DNA from: Cyanobacteria bacterium FACHB-471
Lineage (GTDB): Bacteria > Cyanobacteriota > Cyanobacteriia > Elainellales > Elainellaceae
Assembly (NCBI GenBank): GCA_014695345.1
Contig: JACJOC010000020.1
Location: 186,001-250,000, forward strand
Reading direction: 5' to 3'
DNA length: 64,000 nucleotides
Below the pieces are notes generated by a model. The model did not search any database. It was not told where the DNA came from and saw only the letters and a list, made by a program, of their open reading frames with translations. Positions 37,927 through 47,551 of this stretch are shown piece after piece (positions within the stretch are counted from its first letter, which is position 1; every line of letters starts with the position of its first letter). The translations under genes were made by a program, and so were the position numbers.

Positions 37927-39492
37927 GTGTTAGGGCTTTTTGCTTCTGGAGGTTTGGTTTTGCCTGGTTCTTCGTCCAATCCTGACTCTAATTCAATCCA
38001 CGATCCCAGCCTGCCAGCGGTGAATGCAGCAGAATTATTTGAGCAAAAGGCGGGACTGGATACTGAACTAGAAGAAACAATTCACAGTTTTGAAGATATC
38101 CAGGCAGAGTTGCACTATAGGCAGGCTCAAGAAGCTTTGCGTGAACTGGTGACTACTCTGGATCTTACGCCGAGAGAGCGGTCTGGTCTGGAAACAGAGA
38201 TCTACAGCCTGGAATCTATGTTAGATAAGCTCGATCGCCAGGTTGTTCACATTGCTGTGTTTGGCATGGTAGGACGGGGAAAGTCTTCGCTGCTTAATGC
38301 GCTCCTAGGTCAACCTGTATTTACGACTGGACCTACTCATGGCGTAACGCAGCAGATGCAGAGCGCCAGTTGGAACTTACGCCGGGAAGCAGTTGAGGGA
38401 AGCGATCGCCCCCTACTTAGAGTTTCACTACCGGGTTTGGGCAATTCCCAAGTTGAGCTAATTGACACCCCCGGCATTGATGAGGTGCATGGCGAAAGCC
38501 GCGAGGCACTGGCACGACAGGTGGCAAAACAGGCAGATCTCATTCTGTTTGTGATTGCTGGAGACATGACCCAGGTTGAGTACACGGCTCTCTCAGAGTT
38601 ACGTCAAGCCAGCAAGCCAATTCTCCTGGTATTAAACAAAATCGACCAGTATCCTCAGGCTGACCGATTGGCGATTTACCACAAAATTCGAGATGAGCGG
38701 GTGCGTGAACTGCTTTCGCCCGACGAAATTGTGATGACAGCAGCCTCTCCCTTGATTGCCAGGGCAGTTCGTCGTCCTGACGGTAAAGTAGTAGCAAATC
38801 TCAGTCAGGGTATGCCCCAGGTTGATGAATTGAAGCTGAAAATTTTGGAGATTTTGCACCGCGAAGGTAAAGCACTCGTGGCATTGAACACGATGCTCTA
38901 CGCCGATGATGTGAATGAGCAACTGGTGCAGCGCAAGATGGAAATTCGAGATCGCAGTGCCAATCAAATTATCTGGAATGGGGTGATGACAAAGGCAGTG
39001 GCGATCGCCCTCAACCCAGTTACAGCGCTCGACTTACTCAGCGGCACCGTAATCGATGTAGCAATGATTTTGACCCTATCAAAACTATATGGCATCGTCA
39101 TGACTCAGCAGGGCGCAGTCAGCTTGCTACAAAAAATTGCTGTCAGCATGGGTGGCATCACCGCCAGTGAACTTGTCGCCACCTTTGGACTCAGTTCGCT
39201 TAAGGGACTATTAGGGCTTTCTGCGCCTGCAACTGGAGGAGCTTCCCTGCTACCCTACCTCTCGGTTGCGTTGACCCAAGCTGGAGTTGCCGGGGTTTCC
39301 TCCTACGGCATTGGGCAAGTTACCAAAGCTTATTTAGCGAATGGAGCCTCTTGGGGACCGGACGGACCTAAAGCAGTCGTCACCAAAATTCTGGCTTCCC
39401 TGGATGAGGCTTCTATCTTAAGCCGCATCAAAGGTGAATTGCGGGCTAAACTTGACCTACAGCAGCGCAATACTCAAACGCTTCAACCTTAA
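37927..39492 (+). CDS. Membrane-associated GTPase with DUF697 domain
   Basis: This 521-residue Era/TrmE-like GTPase has G1 GMVGRGKS (residues 113-120), G3 LIDTPGIDEVHG and G4 LVLNKIDQY. The C-terminal 200 residues form a DUF697-type domain with hydrophobic stretches (ALNPVTALDLLSGTVIDVAM, LPYLSVALTQAGVAGVSSYG), so it is probably membrane-associated. A coiled coil lies before the G domain. The GTG start at 37927 follows TGAGGA. Such proteins are common in cyanobacteria and largely uncharacterised. It is followed closely by the ChaN-family gene, possibly in one operon. Confidence 0.85.
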   Translation: MLGLFASGGLVLPGSSSNPDSNSIHDPSLPAVNAAELFEQKAGLDTELEETIHSFEDIQAELHYRQAQEALRELVTTLDLTPRERSGLETEIYSLESMLDKLDRQVVHIAVFGMVGRGKSSLLNALLGQPVFTTGPTHGVTQQMQSASWNLRREAVEGSDRPLLRVSLPGLGNSQVELIDTPGIDEVHGESREALARQVAKQADLILFVIAGDMTQVEYTALSELRQASKPILLVLNKIDQYPQADRLAIYHKIRDERVRELLSPDEIVMTAASPLIARAVRRPDGKVVANLSQGMPQVDELKLKILEILHREGKALVALNTMLYADDVNEQLVQRKMEIRDRSANQIIWNGVMTKAVAIALNPVTALDLLSGTVIDVAMILTLSKLYGIVMTQQGAVSLLQKIAVSMGGITASELVATFGLSSLKGLLGLSAPATGGASLLPYLSVALTQAGVAGVSSYGIGQVTKAYLANGASWGPDGPKAVVTKILASLDEASILSRIKGELRAKLDLQQRNTQTLQP

Positions 39493-39553
39493 ACGGACCA
39501 AGTCCAGTCCTGAAAACAAGCCCTTGAGACAAACCTGGCTTATCAGAGGACAC

Positions 39554-40456
39554 ATGCCTAAGACGGTCCAAAGCGCTTTATTTCTGCTTGTTCTGACGCT
39601 GGTCGTGATTTTTGCTAGACCAGGATTTGGATTAAATTCTGTCCCGGCTTCACCTTCCTCTGAGGCAGTTTCTCCAGCAGAAAATCTCGACCCCAGGTTT
39701 TGGCTAGCCGATACGCTTGACCTACAGGCAGAACTCAATGCTCACCAAGTTGCTTTGAGTGAATGGATTGAATCGATCAACCGGTCAAATCTTGAATTTC
39801 TTTGTCTAGGCGAAATCCATAACCAGGCATTCCGCCAGTTTTTGGCACAGGATATCTTTTCGCAACTTGATGTGGATGTGCTGATGCTGGAGGCAGACCC
39901 ACCCCAGGTTGAACAATTGCTAAGTCAAGTAGAAGCAGGAATTCCCTCTATTAGCCTGTTTGGTGCCGATATTGCTGCTGTGATCCGTGCAGTGCAAGTC
40001 AGAAATCCCGATGTACAGGTTCTAGGTGTAGACGAAACAGCGCAGCAAACCGCCTGGAAAAATCTGGAAGAAGTTCACGCCGAGCGTCAGCGACTCAGCC
40101 GCGATGGGTTTATTGCCCAAAATATTCGTCAACAGTTTCGCCCTGGTTCGCGGCATGTGGCATTGTTTGGTGGAAGTCACTGTTCGCTTTACGACGTGGG
40201 TTTGGGCAATTCACGTCCTTTCTTCTTGCACCTGGCAGGTGTTTTGACGGCACGAGAGCAAATGAAGAGTGCGCTAATTATTTCTGCGAAACAAACAAAT
40301 CTGTTTGCCCTAACAATGCGAAAGGCCGGGTTAGATAACCAACTACTGGCATTTCCTGATACGAAAGCGATCGCCCCTACTGCATACAACTTTCGCTGGG
40401 ATCTAAAATCTTTTTGGGACAACTATGATGTGATGATTCACTTTCCCACGCCTTAG
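39554..40456 (+). CDS. ChaN family (DUF399) exported protein
   Basis: This 300-residue protein has a signal peptide (MPKTVQSALFLLVLTLVVIF ending near GFG). The ChaN/haem-binding-type domain follows: FLCLGEIHNQAFRQFLAQDI, DVLMLEADPPQVEQLLSQVE, and RHVALFGGSHCSLYD. ChaN relatives include haem-binding lipoproteins, though some act as iron-regulated proteins. The ATG at 39554 is preferred over an upstream frame extension overlapping the GTPase gene. There is no lipobox, unlike ChaN itself. Confidence 0.83.
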   Translation: MPKTVQSALFLLVLTLVVIFARPGFGLNSVPASPSSEAVSPAENLDPRFWLADTLDLQAELNAHQVALSEWIESINRSNLEFLCLGEIHNQAFRQFLAQDIFSQLDVDVLMLEADPPQVEQLLSQVEAGIPSISLFGADIAAVIRAVQVRNPDVQVLGVDETAQQTAWKNLEEVHAERQRLSRDGFIAQNIRQQFRPGSRHVALFGGSHCSLYDVGLGNSRPFFLHLAGVLTAREQMKSALIISAKQTNLFALTMRKAGLDNQLLAFPDTKAIAPTAYNFRWDLKSFWDNYDVMIHFPTP

Positions 40457-40569
40457 GGGTTCCTACGGCTTAGGGAAGGGGCGATCGCACTGCAAAAATC
40501 TGTCTCTAGTTGCTACCTAGACGAGGGCAAACGGTAAAAAATAGCCATAGTAAAATTACGAGAGATATT

Positions 40570-40767
40570 ATGGCGCTGAAATTACACGTTCCATCTATTG
40601 ATAGTCCTGATTCTGCGGAACAGCTTAAGGAGACAATTTTGACCACAGAACCTGATGCTGATGTTGAAGTGAGCGTGGACACCAAGACCGTTACCATTAA
40701 CTCTCAAGCATCTGAGGAAACATTTAAACAGTTAATTGTTGCCGCTGGACATACCATTTCTTCGTAA
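40570..40767 (+). CDS. Heavy-metal-associated-fold small protein without the CxxC site
   Basis: This 65-residue protein (MALKLHVPSIDSPDSAEQLK; ETILTTEPDADVEVSVDTKT) has the beta-alpha-beta pattern of an HMA domain, but the metal-binding CxxC is absent: PSIDSPDSAEQL occupies the loop where cysteines would lie. It probably does not bind copper in the classical way. The ATG at 40570 is chosen over earlier in-frame codons. A strong terminator follows. Confidence 0.7.
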   Translation: MALKLHVPSIDSPDSAEQLKETILTTEPDADVEVSVDTKTVTINSQASEETFKQLIVAAGHTISS

Positions 40768-40798
40768 GGATTTGGACAAGTGAACGAGACCCAGTGCG

Positions 40799-40833
40799 AA
40801 AGGGCAAGGAGCTTAAGCTCCTTGCCCTTTTTT
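40799..40833 (+). terminator. Strong intrinsic terminator
   Basis: AAAGGGCAAGGAGCTT pairs with AAGCTCCTTGCCCTTT with essentially no spacer, followed by further T residues. It lies 30 bases after the HMA-like gene and between convergent genes, so it may also serve the large Calx-beta gene. Confidence 0.85.
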
Positions 40834-40898
40834 AGCAACCTGATGGCTTTTAGCAATCTGATGGCAATTTCACTTCACTAAGCGACTAAAGCAAATTC

Positions 40899-43253
40899 CT
40901 AACGCCAACCGTTAGCCGAAGTGTTAACGACAGTCTTCAGGTCGCGAGTGATTTCAACCGTATAGTCAAACGGTGAACCAACTGAACCTGTCTGAGTCAT
41001 GGCTTTTCCGTCGGGACGACGAGGAGCAAAGTAGGATTGTGCTTTGACAACCAGATTGCCCTTCGAGTTAGTAGAGATGCCAGTAACGGCGAGTGAGTTA
41101 CTCTTGCCGCTGCTCAACACAGCCGAAAGATAAGCTGCATCCACCATGTCGCCTGTCTTGGGATCGATCCGCGCTAGCACGGCAACTTTAGATCCACCAC
41201 CCTGCCCATAGCTTCTCAGCCACTGTTGAGTAGCATCAGAAGAAGCACGGCGGAAATCTTGGCTAGATGAACCTTGAGTGCCGTCTACGCTAAAAACGCC
41301 GTAGAGCGAACTGCCGTCCCAGAAGAGTCCATAACCGCGACCGTCAGCGCCCGTTGTCTCGTAGTTGGTTTTGACCCAGTTGTTGCCGGGGTTTTGACTG
41401 TCAAAGCTAGCGATGATCGGGTTTTGGTTGATGCTGGTGACTTGCTGAGAGCCAATATAGATAGTTTGGCTACCGATAGTGACTTTGGCTGCACCGCTAG
41501 AGGCGATCGCCGCCTGACCATCCGAACCGCTAAACTTGACCGTCTTGTTGTTCACCGAAGATTGTCCGCCGCCGATGGGCCCGCCACCTGAGCCGCCATT
41601 GTCCGCAGGCTTGTCATCATTTGCGATTGTTAGTGTCGCATCCTTCGCATCACCTAGCTTCGCCCCAATCACATTGGTAAGAGACAGCTTGACGGTTTCA
41701 TTGCCTTCAACGCCATCATCATCCCTCATGCTAATGGTGAAGCTCTTACTAGTCTGACCATCGGCAAAGACTAAAGTGCCAGAAGTGCCGCTATAGTCTT
41801 CTCCCGCTTTAGCAGTGCCACCGCTTACAGTTGCGTAGTTGATGCGAACTTCGCCATCGTCACCACCTGTACGGTTGACAGTGATGGTTGCTGTTCCGGC
41901 ATCCTCGTTCACACTGAAGTTAGTTGAGCTAAAGGCTAAAGTTCCCTTGCTCAACGAAGGGGCAGGAGTGGGCGCAGGTGTCGGAACTGGAGTAGGCGTG
42001 GGAGCGGGCGCTGGAACCGGAGCAGGTGTGGGCGCTGGAGTAGGCGTGGGAGATGAGCTATTTTCAGTCTGAATGAACTCGATGTAGTCTATGCGAGCAT
42101 GTTCGCCTTTATTCTCCTTACCCAGAATCTCAATCAGGTCGCCCTGCTTCACAGAAACCCTCTCAGCAACCGTGCGGCGTACTAAGTTTTTGCTGCTAAT
42201 TGCGTCGCTGCCCAAGTTTTTATCCAGATTCCAGGTATTGAGCGTTTTCCCAGCAACGCGAGTTTGCAGTTGGCTCACTCCATCGGTTTCGTCAACATAA
42301 CCGACAACAACCTTGTAGGTACCTGAAGGACCACTAAAGCTGCGCGTTGCCTTACCTGACTCGCTGCTGCTTCCTCCCTTTAGAGTAATGAGGGAGTCTT
42401 TTGAAACAGCCCAGTTTGACTCTTTGCGGTAAGTGCTTAAGTTCATACTTTCCGCTTCGATGCGAATCGTGTCACCGCTGCTACGAGGCTGAATTGTGGT
42501 TGGACTGGGAGTTGGGCTAGAAATAGGGGCAGGAGTGGGCTTGGGCATGGAAGCAGCCAGACTCGTGAAATCATCTCGATTAATGACACTACTGCTGACT
42601 TCCTTCAGCACTGCGACAAATTTGCCGGAGCGCTTCTCTTGAATAACGGTGTCTTCAGCAAAACTACCGCTTCCTTGAGCAATGTTGAGTTGCTCAAACG
42701 TAACACCACCTGTCACTTTAATCTTGTCGCGACCGTTTTCAAAGTCGGTGACAACGTCAGCATCTTCTAACCTTGAGGCACTATCAGCCGAGCTAAAAAC
42801 AAATTTATCTCGGTCACCGCCGCCTGTCAGAATGTCTTTGTCTTTGCCGCCATCCAGCTGCTCTCGACCGCTGCCGCCTTCCAAGATATCTCGACCATCA
42901 CTGCCCACCAAGGCATCATTGCCACTGTCACCGATAAGCTGATCGTTTCCGGCATCTCCATAGAGGCGATCGTGTCCTTCGCCACCTTTTATTAGGTCAT
43001 TGCCACCCCGACCTGATAGGGTATCGTTGCCTTTGTCTCCAAAAATGGAGTTGCTACTGTCGTTGCCAGTGAGGGTATCGTTACCCGAACCACCTTTGAT
43101 CCAATTGTCAATGTTGTCATAATCGGCGCGAGTAATGGCGTTGCCTGCACCGTTGACGCTGAGGATGGAAGCAATCTCGTTTTTAGGGGTCAGCGTATTG
43201 GGGATCTGAGCTAAATTAGGGGTTTGAGCTGTATCAGATTCCGTAGAAAACAA
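40899..43253 (-). CDS. Large secreted Calx-beta / RTX repeat protein
   Basis: This 784-residue protein is built from modules. Residues about 55-150 hold hemolysin-type nonapeptide repeats (GGSGNDTLTGNDSSNSIFGD, GGNDLIKGGEGHDRLYGDAG) that bind calcium. A CBM6/35-like sugar-binding region follows (IRIEAESMNLSTYRKESNWA to ARIDYIEFIQ). Then come a PTPAP-rich linker, a Calx-beta domain (FSVNEDAGTATITVNRTGG to LTIANDD), and a C-terminal domain shared by several cyanobacterial surface proteins (GYGLFWDGSSLYGVFSVDGT). There is no N-terminal signal peptide, which fits type I secretion, although the RTX repeats sit at the N-terminus rather than near the C-terminus. Confidence 0.82.
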   Translation of the reverse strand: MFSTESDTAQTPNLAQIPNTLTPKNEIASILSVNGAGNAITRADYDNIDNWIKGGSGNDTLTGNDSSNSIFGDKGNDTLSGRGGNDLIKGGEGHDRLYGDAGNDQLIGDSGNDALVGSDGRDILEGGSGREQLDGGKDKDILTGGGDRDKFVFSSADSASRLEDADVVTDFENGRDKIKVTGGVTFEQLNIAQGSGSFAEDTVIQEKRSGKFVAVLKEVSSSVINRDDFTSLAASMPKPTPAPISSPTPSPTTIQPRSSGDTIRIEAESMNLSTYRKESNWAVSKDSLITLKGGSSSESGKATRSFSGPSGTYKVVVGYVDETDGVSQLQTRVAGKTLNTWNLDKNLGSDAISSKNLVRRTVAERVSVKQGDLIEILGKENKGEHARIDYIEFIQTENSSSPTPTPAPTPAPVPAPAPTPTPVPTPAPTPAPSLSKGTLAFSSTNFSVNEDAGTATITVNRTGGDDGEVRINYATVSGGTAKAGEDYSGTSGTLVFADGQTSKSFTISMRDDDGVEGNETVKLSLTNVIGAKLGDAKDATLTIANDDKPADNGGSGGGPIGGGQSSVNNKTVKFSGSDGQAAIASSGAAKVTIGSQTIYIGSQQVTSINQNPIIASFDSQNPGNNWVKTNYETTGADGRGYGLFWDGSSLYGVFSVDGTQGSSSQDFRRASSDATQQWLRSYGQGGGSKVAVLARIDPKTGDMVDAAYLSAVLSSGKSNSLAVTGISTNSKGNLVVKAQSYFAPRRPDGKAMTQTGSVGSPFDYTVEITRDLKTVVNTSANGWR
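41955..42055. repeat. Low-complexity coding repeat (Pro-Thr-Ala linker)
   Basis: The DNA is a near-repeat of GGAGCGGGCGCTGG and GGTGTGGGCGCTGG units. On the minus strand it encodes a PTPAPTPAP-type linker between the sugar-binding and Calx-beta domains. It may vary in length between strains. Confidence 0.7.
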
Positions 43254-43882
43254 GGTTATACCTCCAAGTTTGTTGGATGTTAAATGCCAAAAGATTTACG
43301 AAAGGCATGACCCTGAACACTTTGAAAAAGCAGGCAGGTGAGTCAGTCTTGACAAAACTTGTCGGTGATATCAGGGCTATGAGCGCACAACAAACTTTCT
43401 CCAAACTCATGAGGCAAGATCACCTCTGGGTTTGGCAGCGATGCTAATAGCTAGCGCTTTAGAAAAATCGGTAAATGCTTGGCTTGTTGGGTCTAGACTC
43501 AGCCGTGATCTCAGACCTGATCTAACGCTGCTGGCTTCAACACCCCAGGCGTAATTTTCGCCTCATGAGTTGAGTCTTACTTTGGAGGGAGAATGTTCCC
43601 GAAGATATTTTTGAGATTCCATCTTTTGGACAATGCCATCAAAAAAAGCTCCTTCTCCGAAGCTGCTATCAAATAGCCACAGCACTATGCAGCAAAATTT
43701 ACTCTATGTTAAATGCACTCTATTTTTCCTAACGATGCTCTTTCAACTGTGAGATTGGTCTTGCTAGATTCTTCTCTGCCGAAAGAGCTCTTCAGTAGTT
43801 GCAGCTATTTTGTTGTAATTTATAAAACCTTTTATTCACATCAGAGATATCCCTGATTTAGTACTCAGTGAATCTTCGGAAG
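43254..43882. other. Intergenic region upstream of the Calx-beta gene
   Basis: About 630 bases. It should contain the promoter of the minus-strand Calx-beta gene and the 3' region of panC-cmk. No RNA gene, strong hairpin or repeat was recognised. Confidence 0.35.
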
Positions 43883-45499
43883 CTACCCCAATTTCTGGTG
43901 ATGAAGGCTGACGATCTTAGCAACAACCTCATCAATCGTGAGTTCGTCAGTTTGAATTTCGATCGCATCTTCTGCCTTCCGTAAAGGGGCAATGCTACGA
44001 GTGCTGTCTTTGTGATCTCGCTCGTAGATAGCGCGTTCTAATTCTTCCAGGCTGACTCCTGGTTGTCCCTGATTTTTTAGGTCAAGCTGTCGCCGTCGTG
44101 CCCGCTCCTGCACTGAAGCAGTTAAGAAGATTTTTAGCTCGGCATCAGGAAACACATGAGTGCCGATGTCGCGACCATCCATCACAATTCCACCTTTGCG
44201 CCCATACTGCTGCTGCTGCTTTACCAGCGATCGCCGCACAGCGGGTTGAGCTGCAACGGTCGAGACGTGGGCGGTCACTTCTGCACTGCGGATTTCCTGA
44301 GTCACATCCTGCCCGTTCACCCAAACTCTAGGTGTAGATGGCAAATTTTTGACTTGGTTTTCTAACTCAATCTGACACTGGCTAACTAACTCGGCGATTG
44401 CGGGCTGATCATCTAAGGCAATACCCGATTGCAGCACGAGCCAGGTTACTGCTCGATACATCGCTCCTGTATCTAGATAAAGTAGCCCCAAATTTTGAGC
44501 TACTTGGCGAACTACGGTAGATTTACCCACCCCGGCTGGCCCATCAATCGCCAAAATGGGTTGACGATTTCGCAGCACAAGATTATCAATCAGTCGGGTT
44601 GAGCCAAGATAAGCAGCGATCGCCAGCAGTCCTGACTCCTCCACCCGTTCTAATGGCGCTAGGGTGACTGGGTCAACTAGCTCCGCATATTGAGGTTTGA
44701 CGGCGGGTTCAGTCGCTAGCTCTGCTTCAACCGCTGCTAGCAAAGCAGCAGACTCTAGATTGCCTGCCCGAAACAGTTGTTCAGCCTTCTGCAAACTGCG
44801 GTAAAGAACGGTTGCCTGCGATCGCTCTGCATCTGTCAAATACTGATTGCGTGAACTCAACGCCAGTCCATTTGCTTCTCGCACAATCGGACAACCCACA
44901 ATCTCTACGGGAATATTCAAATCTGCTACCATCTGCTGCAAAATTGCTAACTGTTGAGCATCTTTTTGCCCAAAGTAAGCTCGATCAGGTTGTACCAGGT
45001 TGAGTAGCTTGGCGACTACCGTTGCTACCCCCTCAAAATGTCCAGGGCGAAAGCGTCCACACAGACGGGCAATCGCTGTCGCAGGAGGCAGCACCTGAGT
45101 CAGAGCTTCACTTATAGGGGGAACTGTACCATATAGCTCGGCAGCAGTCGGGGCAAAAATTACATCAACACCTGCCTGTTCACACTGCTGCTGGTCTTGC
45201 AATAGTGTCCGAGGATATTTTTGAAAATCTTCATTGGGACCAAACTGCAGCGGGTTAACAAAAATACTGACAATAACCAGATAGTTATCTTGCCGGGCCC
45301 GATGAATCAGGCTTAGGTGCCCTGGGTGCAGCGCTCCCATTGTTGGCACTAGTCCCACTGTTACGCCCCCCCCTGTTATGGACCCCAATGCTACAGGCTT
45401 CATAGCAGCCAGCTTTTGCTCAGCTAGCCCCTGCTCAGACCGTTTGAAGTTCAAATAACAGCGTAATCCAGCAACCGTTGTAAACAGACGCACTACCAT
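43883..45499 (-). CDS. panC/cmk: Bifunctional pantothenate synthetase / cytidylate kinase
   Basis: This 538-residue fusion is specific to cyanobacteria. Residues about 1-300 are pantothenate synthetase, with the HIGH-like VPTMGALHPGHLSLIHRA, the VSIFVNPLQFGPNEDFQKYP site and FGQKDAQQL. Residues about 310-538 are cytidylate kinase, with P-loop AIDGPAGVGKST (near residue 320), LDTGAMYRAVTWL and MDGRDIGTHVFPDAELKIFL. It joins vitamin B5 synthesis to CMP/dCMP phosphorylation. Both halves appear complete. Confidence 0.96.
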   Translation of the reverse strand: MVVRLFTTVAGLRCYLNFKRSEQGLAEQKLAAMKPVALGSITGGGVTVGLVPTMGALHPGHLSLIHRARQDNYLVIVSIFVNPLQFGPNEDFQKYPRTLLQDQQQCEQAGVDVIFAPTAAELYGTVPPISEALTQVLPPATAIARLCGRFRPGHFEGVATVVAKLLNLVQPDRAYFGQKDAQQLAILQQMVADLNIPVEIVGCPIVREANGLALSSRNQYLTDAERSQATVLYRSLQKAEQLFRAGNLESAALLAAVEAELATEPAVKPQYAELVDPVTLAPLERVEESGLLAIAAYLGSTRLIDNLVLRNRQPILAIDGPAGVGKSTVVRQVAQNLGLLYLDTGAMYRAVTWLVLQSGIALDDQPAIAELVSQCQIELENQVKNLPSTPRVWVNGQDVTQEIRSAEVTAHVSTVAAQPAVRRSLVKQQQQYGRKGGIVMDGRDIGTHVFPDAELKIFLTASVQERARRRQLDLKNQGQPGVSLEELERAIYERDHKDSTRSIAPLRKAEDAIEIQTDELTIDEVVAKIVSLHHQKLG

Positions 45500-45590
45500 C
45501 TCCCGGGTTTGACTCTACTCCCGCCTAGTAGTTTACAAAATTCCACAAACCACCTGCTTATACCTTAGCTCCATCAGGTAAAAACAAATT

Positions 45591-45636
45591 TTTGAGGGTG
45601 AGGAAATGTTGCAATAGGCGCTTCCTCACCCTCAAA
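45591..45636 (-). terminator. Hairpin between rlpA and panC-cmk
   Basis: TTTGAGGGTGAGGAA pairs perfectly with TTCCTCACCCTCAAA around a 16-base loop. It lies about 100 bp from the 3' end of rlpA, in tandem with a second hairpin at 45658-45690, and may act as a back-up terminator. Confidence 0.55.
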
Positions 45637-45657
45637 GCCTGATACCCAATCCTCACA

Positions 45658-45690
45658 AAGAGATGGAGGCGCATTGTGCCTCCATCTCTT
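45658..45690 (-). terminator. rlpA terminator hairpin
   Basis: AAGAGATGGAGGC pairs perfectly with GCCTCCATCTCTT around a seven-base loop, starting 46 bases after the rlpA stop codon on the minus strand. The T-rich stretch (CTTTGTG) follows on that strand. Confidence 0.7.
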
Positions 45691-45736
45691 CACCCCAAAT
45701 TATGAAAACAGCATTTTAACGCTCTATCAGTTTTCG

Positions 45737-46900
45737 CTAGTTTTGGCTGGTAGCAGTTTGGGCAACGCCCAATACATCAACGCTAACCGGAGCCACTCCT
45801 GCCTGAATTAATCCGACTGCTCGGGCAGCCGCCGCAGACAGATCGATAACACGTCCGCCGCTGTAGGGCCCTCGGTCGTTAATTCGCACAACAACCGATT
45901 GACCGTTGTTTAAATTCGTTACCCGAACCTGGGTACCGAAGGGCAGATTGCGATGGGCAGCAGTGAGTGCATTTTGGTTGAAGACTTCACCGCTAGCACT
46001 ACGATTGCCATGAAAACCAGGGCCATACCAGGATGCCATTCCTCGCATACTGAACTGGATAGGTCCAACGGAAACTTCTTGAGGAGCTGGGCGGGGCCGA
46101 CCTGCGACCTCACGGAGTGGAGGCGCATCGCCCATTTGTCGGCGCAAGCGGTTAGTAACTTGCAGGGCGTCTTCCGCTAAATCGTTCGTGGAACCAGGGA
46201 GAAGCGTTTCAGGATTGATTTCGACCAATTCTTCATCATTGACCTTGATAAGGTAGCGCTCTTGGTCAGCATCCCAGCTTACTGTGATGTCTTCAGCGTT
46301 GACGCTGTCCCGATGCATTTGGTTGAGTCGAGCAGCAACTGAGGTAGCCCGCCAAACTGGATCAGAGGTGTAGTCATCAGAATCGGCATTTGCTGATGCC
46401 TCAGTCACTTGGTTAGCCGAAGATTCAGCTGAGTCGCTGCTTTGGGTAGCTGCAACCTTGACCTCTGAACCAGAAGAGCCACTGGATTGAGCAGGTTGCT
46501 CAGCTGCATCGGAACCTAAGAAGGTGAGAACAGGAATACCTCGAACATAAAGCGTAGCCGCTTGCCGTCCATCCATCTCATGGGGATGAATGCTGGCGAC
46601 TGTTTCCTCGACCGTGTCAACCTCTGCTTGAGATTGATGCTCTCCGACTTTGACTGCTTCAAGGGAAGAATCTGACGATGCTGCTTCAACCGGATTGACT
46701 GGTTCGGATGGCTCAGATGGAGCTAAACCGGAGGCAGTTTGCTGAGGTTGAGGCTCGTTGACGGAAACATCTGCTTCCAAGCTTTCGTCTGTTGTCGTAA
46801 GTTGGTCTGCCGGGGGTTGGTTAGCGTAGCTAGAAGACGCTGTACCGAGACTCGCAATAATCAAGGCAGCGGTTAGACCGCTCCAAAGTTGTTGATTCAT
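45737..46900 (-). CDS. rlpA: RlpA-like septal lytic transglycosylase
   Basis: This 387-residue exported protein has a signal peptide (MNQQLWSGLTAALIIASLGT, cleavage near SSYA). A 260-residue acidic Ser/Gln/Glu-rich region follows, and then the RlpA double-psi beta-barrel at about residues 280-375 (MRGMASWYGPGFHGNRSASG, LTAAHRNLPFGTQVRVTNL, VVRINDRGPYSGGRVIDLS), including the catalytic Asp in NDRGPY. RlpA cleaves peptidoglycan strands lacking stem peptides at the division site in Gram-negative bacteria. No SPOR domain is present, so septal targeting would have to come from the N-terminal region. Confidence 0.9.
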   Translation of the reverse strand: MNQQLWSGLTAALIIASLGTASSSYANQPPADQLTTTDESLEADVSVNEPQPQQTASGLAPSEPSEPVNPVEAASSDSSLEAVKVGEHQSQAEVDTVEETVASIHPHEMDGRQAATLYVRGIPVLTFLGSDAAEQPAQSSGSSGSEVKVAATQSSDSAESSANQVTEASANADSDDYTSDPVWRATSVAARLNQMHRDSVNAEDITVSWDADQERYLIKVNDEELVEINPETLLPGSTNDLAEDALQVTNRLRRQMGDAPPLREVAGRPRPAPQEVSVGPIQFSMRGMASWYGPGFHGNRSASGEVFNQNALTAAHRNLPFGTQVRVTNLNNGQSVVVRINDRGPYSGGRVIDLSAAAARAVGLIQAGVAPVSVDVLGVAQTATSQN

Positions 46901-47551
46901 ACGTCCATTGTGAAGGTCACTGAAAGCTAGAGCCAGGACTTGATTGGGGCCACGTAGATGCGGTCCTGCGAACGCCTAACTCGTACTCGTTACGTGTTCA
47001 CGTTATGGTTGTGGAACTGCAACAGAGTAACACGAACTTTTTGGGTTGGGGATCAGGGTTGAGCAAAAACCCCTTACAACTTTACACAAACTTCATATCA
47101 GTATTTCGAGGACAACTTGCTTGAATCGAAGTTTTCCCAAGAGCTTGGGGAGTCAGGATAGTTTTCGGAAACTTTACATAAAGTTTACAATTACTTTACA
47201 GTTTTTCTGGTTTTCCGACACTCAGTTGTTTTAATCACTGAAGTTAAGGGATAAGACAGTCTGTTCCTGGTTTTCCCGTTTTTAAGATCTACGCCCGTGT
47301 TAAGAGCATTAGGAGCACATTGTTGAGTTTCTTGACTGCTGCGCTCAGCAGCCTGTGTGGACTCAAGCAGGGTGGCGAACAGGTGTTCGACCCGCCAGGG
47401 TGAAGCGTAACGGAGAAAAACGAGGTTTAATGGACTTGTCTTGTTGGAAATCCGTCTGATTTTTGAAAAGTTATCTTCTATTAGGAGAGTAAGTTTTCAA
47501 AAACTGAACTTGTAAGTCCTAAATTGGAATGCTAAAGATCTGAAACGCCTC
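46901..47551. other. Intergenic region with candidate structured RNA
   Basis: About 650 bases between divergent genes. It is AT-rich from 47060 to 47290 and GC-rich from 47290 to 47420, where the candidate RNA listed separately lies. Promoters of rlpA and the TVP38 gene are presumed here. Confidence 0.4.
47290..47420 (+). ncRNA. Candidate structured non-coding RNA
   Basis: Several nested hairpins lie in a short GC-rich patch of an otherwise AT-rich spacer. TTGAGT (47323-47328) pairs with ACTCAA (47361-47366), enclosing CTGCTG-CGCT-CAGCAG (47336-47351). Next to it, GAAC (47377-47380) pairs with GTTC inside an outer GGGT/ACCC pair. A possible -10 element TAAGAT is at 47283-47288. The size and fold are compatible with a stable small RNA, perhaps 6S-like, but I cannot assign a family. 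Orientation is inferred from the -10 element. Confidence 0.4.
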
